Made by a program: the position numbers and the translations under genes
Part shown: positions 6,597-8,152 of the stretch, one piece after another
Position numbering within the stretch: the stretch's first letter is position 1
Layout: every line of letters begins with the position of its first letter
NCBI GenBank assembly: GCA_031259095.1
Contig: JAIRLW010000079.1
Coordinates: 1 to 8,152 of the forward strand
Reading direction: 5' to 3'
Source: Planctomycetaceae bacterium
GTDB taxonomy: Bacteria > Planctomycetota > Planctomycetia > Pirellulales > Thermoguttaceae
Length of the DNA stretch: 8,152 bases
The notes under the pieces: model-generated
What the model was told of the DNA's origin: nothing
Seen by the model: the letters and a program-made list of their open reading frames with translations, nothing else
Databases searched by the model: none

Positions 6597-6625
6597 TTGA
6601 TTTTCTTGACCGTTAAGAGTAAAAT
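6597..6625 (+). promoter_or_regulatory. Possible promoter for the HDOD gene
   Basis: TTGATT (6597-6602), a 17-bp spacer and TAAAAT (6620-6625) form an acceptable sigma70-like pair. It would give a leader of about 230 nt before the ATG at 6864, which is long. Other weak matches exist in this AT-rich region, so the call is tentative. Confidence 0.3.
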
Positions 6626-6863
6626 TCACACTTGATCGTTACGGTGCGGATTATTGCCGATAAAATGGACTTTTTTAATCCGGCGTTTTGCGAACAGATT
6701 ATAAACCGTAAAATGTTATTTTTAATCTGTTTTGTTGCTCTATCGCCATTGCTAATTTCATTTTGTCGGCGGCATTTCAGTCACGTAAAGTTATCAAAAT
6801 CCCGTTTTTCCATTTTTTTAACAAACCACAACATTTTTCTAACAACTAATTGATTAGTCAATC

Positions 6864-7760
6864 ATGTCTTCCACTCACGATGAACTCAGTAAAATTCTAA
6901 TGGTTGAGCAACTTCCTGCAATGCCACACAGTGCGCTCTCCGTACTGCAACTAGACAACGATGTTGCCAAAGTCAATATTAATGATCTGGTTCGCCCGAT
7001 TGAGGCGGATCTTGGTCTTGCCGCTCAGGTGTTGAAATTTTTGAACTCTTCCTATTTCGGGTTTCAGAGCGCCATTTCCAATGTGAAACAGGGAATTGCC
7101 TTAGTGGGAATTAGGATTGTCAAAAATTTTGTTCTGTGGAAAGCAGTTTTTAGCCTGATTCCTAAAAGCAAAACCGGATCTTTTGACGTCGCTATGCTTT
7201 GGCAAGATTCATTACGCCGAGCAATGTTTTCACGGTTTCTACTTTTGGAACTAAAAAAAGGCGATCCCGAAATGGCTTTTGCCGGAGCATTGCTGCAAGA
7301 TATGGCAATTCCGCTTCTGCTCAAAAAAATGACCAGCGGTTACAGCACGGTGTTGGAACAATTAGCCCAGTCTCCTCAAACACGTCTGTCAACGTTGGAA
7401 CATAAAGCCTTCGGTTGGACTCATGCGGACGCAGGCGCCGTACTGGGAAAAAATTGGAAACTGCCGACTCCTTTAGTCGAATTGATCGAAAATCACTTAA
7501 AAATCGAAGAACAAATCAGTAAATTCAACCAACAACCAGAACAAGCAATTGTTGCACTTTCCGCTTTGCTGCCTTCTGTGGTTGAACCGGATTGGAATGA
7601 ACGGTCGGACTTTGACAAATTTTTCAATCAAATATTGCCGGAAAAATCAAAACTGCTCACCAAAATTTTCGATAAAGTGGACAGAGAATTTGAACAATAC
7701 GCCATGATTATTCAAATCGCTAAACCCAAAAAAACGCTGTTCAGTTATTTAGATGAATAA
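6864..7760 (+). CDS. HDOD domain protein
   Basis: The 298-residue protein is a single HDOD domain, a degenerate HD-type phosphohydrolase fold found in bacterial signalling and regulatory proteins. Typical signatures are LPAMPHSALSVL (17-28), LNSSYFG (60-66), IALVG (78-82), and WTHADAGAVLGKNWKLP (185-201). The HD catalytic dyad is lost: the position normally GALLHDIG reads GALLQDMA (141-148), and the late HH motif reads NHL (210-212). Enzymatic activity is therefore unlikely, and a scaffolding or signalling role is expected. No receiver, GGDEF or kinase domain is fused to it. An in-frame TAG at 6855 makes the ATG at 6864 the first start; no Shine-Dalgarno sequence is seen. It stands alone on the plus strand, and element A2 begins 5 bp after its stop. 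Confidence 0.9.
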   Translation: MSSTHDELSKILMVEQLPAMPHSALSVLQLDNDVAKVNINDLVRPIEADLGLAAQVLKFLNSSYFGFQSAISNVKQGIALVGIRIVKNFVLWKAVFSLIPKSKTGSFDVAMLWQDSLRRAMFSRFLLLELKKGDPEMAFAGALLQDMAIPLLLKKMTSGYSTVLEQLAQSPQTRLSTLEHKAFGWTHADAGAVLGKNWKLPTPLVELIENHLKIEEQISKFNQQPEQAIVALSALLPSVVEPDWNERSDFDKFFNQILPEKSKLLTKIFDKVDREFEQYAMIIQIAKPKKTLFSYLDE

Positions 7761-7765
7761 GATAA

Positions 7766-7853
7766 GGGAACTTCTAAAAATCTCGACTGAAATCGACCGA
7801 AATCGATTTTAGCCGAATTGGGTCGATCAAAAAACGAGTTTTTAGAAGTTCCC
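7766..7853. mobile_element. Inverted-repeat element A2 (MITE-like), 88 bp
   Basis: Perfect 15-bp terminal inverted repeats GGGAACTTCTAAAAA (7766-7780, mirrored at 7839-7853) enclose a second nested dyad, ATCGACC/GGTCGAT. The element is flanked by the 4-bp direct repeat ATAA (7762-7765 and 7854-7857), good evidence of insertion. It lies 5 bp after the HDOD stop, so its stem could also act at the transcript's 3' end, though no T-run follows. It shares termini with the longer A1 but has a different interior. Confidence 0.75.
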
Positions 7854-7865
7854 ATAAATAAAAGT

Positions 7866-7882
7866 GAGGAATCTCTAAAAAT
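7866..7882 (+). repeat. Solo family-A terminus
   Basis: GAGGAATCTCTAAAAAT resembles the A-element end, in plus orientation, 12 bp beyond A2. No inverted partner is seen up to the right edge. Element B2 begins about 10 bp further on. Confidence 0.45.
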
Positions 7883-7892
7883 GAAAATAATT

Positions 7893-8034
7893 GCAATCTA
7901 TCAGTGAAATTTTCGTTTTTTTATAATAATTCAGTGTTTTGAGTAATCAATTTCGTTCAAGTCCCGCTAGGGACTAGAAAACGGCAGGATTCAACTCAAT
8001 TACAATACAAAAAAAATTCCGCTGATATATTACG
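7893..8034. mobile_element. Inverted-repeat element B2 (MITE-like), 142 bp
   Basis: The left end, with core TATCAGTGAAATTTT (7899-7913), is mirrored by the right end, TATCAGCGGAATTTT read on the minus strand, giving a terminal inverted repeat of about 25 bp. AATT flanks both sides (7889-7892 and 8035-8038), either a 4-bp target duplication or an extension of the inverted repeat. The ends match B1, but the interior differs and contains a perfect GTCCCGCTAGGGAC palindrome (7961-7974). It has no coding capacity. Confidence 0.65.
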
Positions 8035-8152
8035 AATTGTTTTATCTTGTGATTTGCGGTTAGGAGTGATTGCTCTTAATTTTTTTCTGTCCAATTTTTG
8101 GATTGGACAATACGGTTATCCTGATGGAATATCATTTTAACGGAGACGTTTT
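8035..8152. other. Gene-free right edge with a hairpin and a possible ribosome binding site
   Basis: TGTCCAAT (8088-8095) and ATTGGACA (8102-8109) form a perfect 8-bp stem with a 6-nt loop. A T-run precedes the stem on the plus strand but does not follow it, so this is not a standard plus-strand terminator. GGAG at 8142-8145 near the edge could be a ribosome binding site for a gene starting just beyond the window, which cannot be confirmed here. Confidence 0.35.

Larger units (their letters stand above)
6123..6863. other. 741-bp divergent intergenic region with several repeats
   Basis: The region separates the minus-strand DUF1207 gene from the plus-strand HDOD gene. It contains a promoter candidate for each direction, a family-A remnant (6246-6263), a 21-bp tandem repeat (6277-6423) and a pair of GTCCCGYTAGGGAC palindromes (6469-6548). 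From about 6632 to 6853 it is AT-rich with a frame starting only at TTG that I do not regard as a gene. Confidence 0.7.

Noticed and set aside
6632..6853. 73-codon frame upstream of the HDOD gene with a hydrophobic centre
   Set aside because: It has only a TTG start, no ribosome binding site and no recognisable motif, and it lies in AT-rich DNA that may be the HDOD leader.
6849..6863. Short overlapping dyads (ATTGA-TTAG-TCAAT, TGATT-AGTC-AATCA) just before the HDOD start
   Set aside because: Five-base arms in AT-rich DNA are expected by chance; nothing else supports an operator.
8088..8109. Hairpin as an intrinsic terminator
   Set aside because: The T-run comes before the stem on the plus strand and becomes an A-run after it on the minus strand, so neither direction fits.

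Overview
The window is AT-rich bacterial chromosome, most likely from a member of the Planctomycetota, perhaps a host-associated or anaerobic lineage. The best support is the gene at 5100-6122, which reads as a DUF1207 outer-membrane-type protein, a family I know mainly from planctomycetes. Several genes also lack a Shine-Dalgarno sequence, and the planctomycete-type HAD and HDOD proteins fit. The assignment rests on family recognition alone, since I could run no searches.

Layout: all genes from 1 to 6122 are on the minus strand, and one gene (6864-7760) is on the plus strand. From the left edge: the N-terminal part of a secreted alpha/beta hydrolase (1-556, cut by the window edge); a Bax inhibitor-1/YccA family membrane protein (668-1411) behind a good sigma70-type promoter overlapped by a dyad; a phenylacetate-CoA ligase-type adenylating enzyme (1726-3006); a 629-bp gene-free stretch with two inverted-repeat elements; a two-gene unit of a HAD phosphatase (4151-4966) and a small YfcE/MJ0936-type phosphodiesterase (3636-4136); the DUF1207 protein (5100-6122); a 741-bp divergent intergenic region rich in repeats; an HDOD-domain protein (6864-7760); and a gene-free tail with two more inverted-repeat elements.

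The genes look like ordinary housekeeping or accessory functions, and only the HAD-phosphodiesterase pair (14-bp gap) makes a convincing operon. I see no phage, CRISPR, toxin-antitoxin or defence system, and no rRNA or tRNA gene.

The unusual content is between the genes. Two families of short non-coding inverted-repeat elements each occur twice. Family A has termini GGGAACYTCTAAAAA. Family B has termini around AATCTATCAGTGRAAT. Three of the four copies are flanked by 4-bp A/T duplications. At both loci an A copy, an extra solo A terminus and a B copy lie together. A short palindrome, GTCCCGYTAGGGAC, recurs four times, once inside an A element and once inside a B element. There are also a 9-bp repeat array in inverted arrangement (1595-1705), a 21-bp tandem repeat that is open in frame on both strands (6277-6423), and a GC-rich hairpin (594-652). 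These look like MITE- or REP-like dispersed repeats. Whether they are new families needs a genome-wide search.
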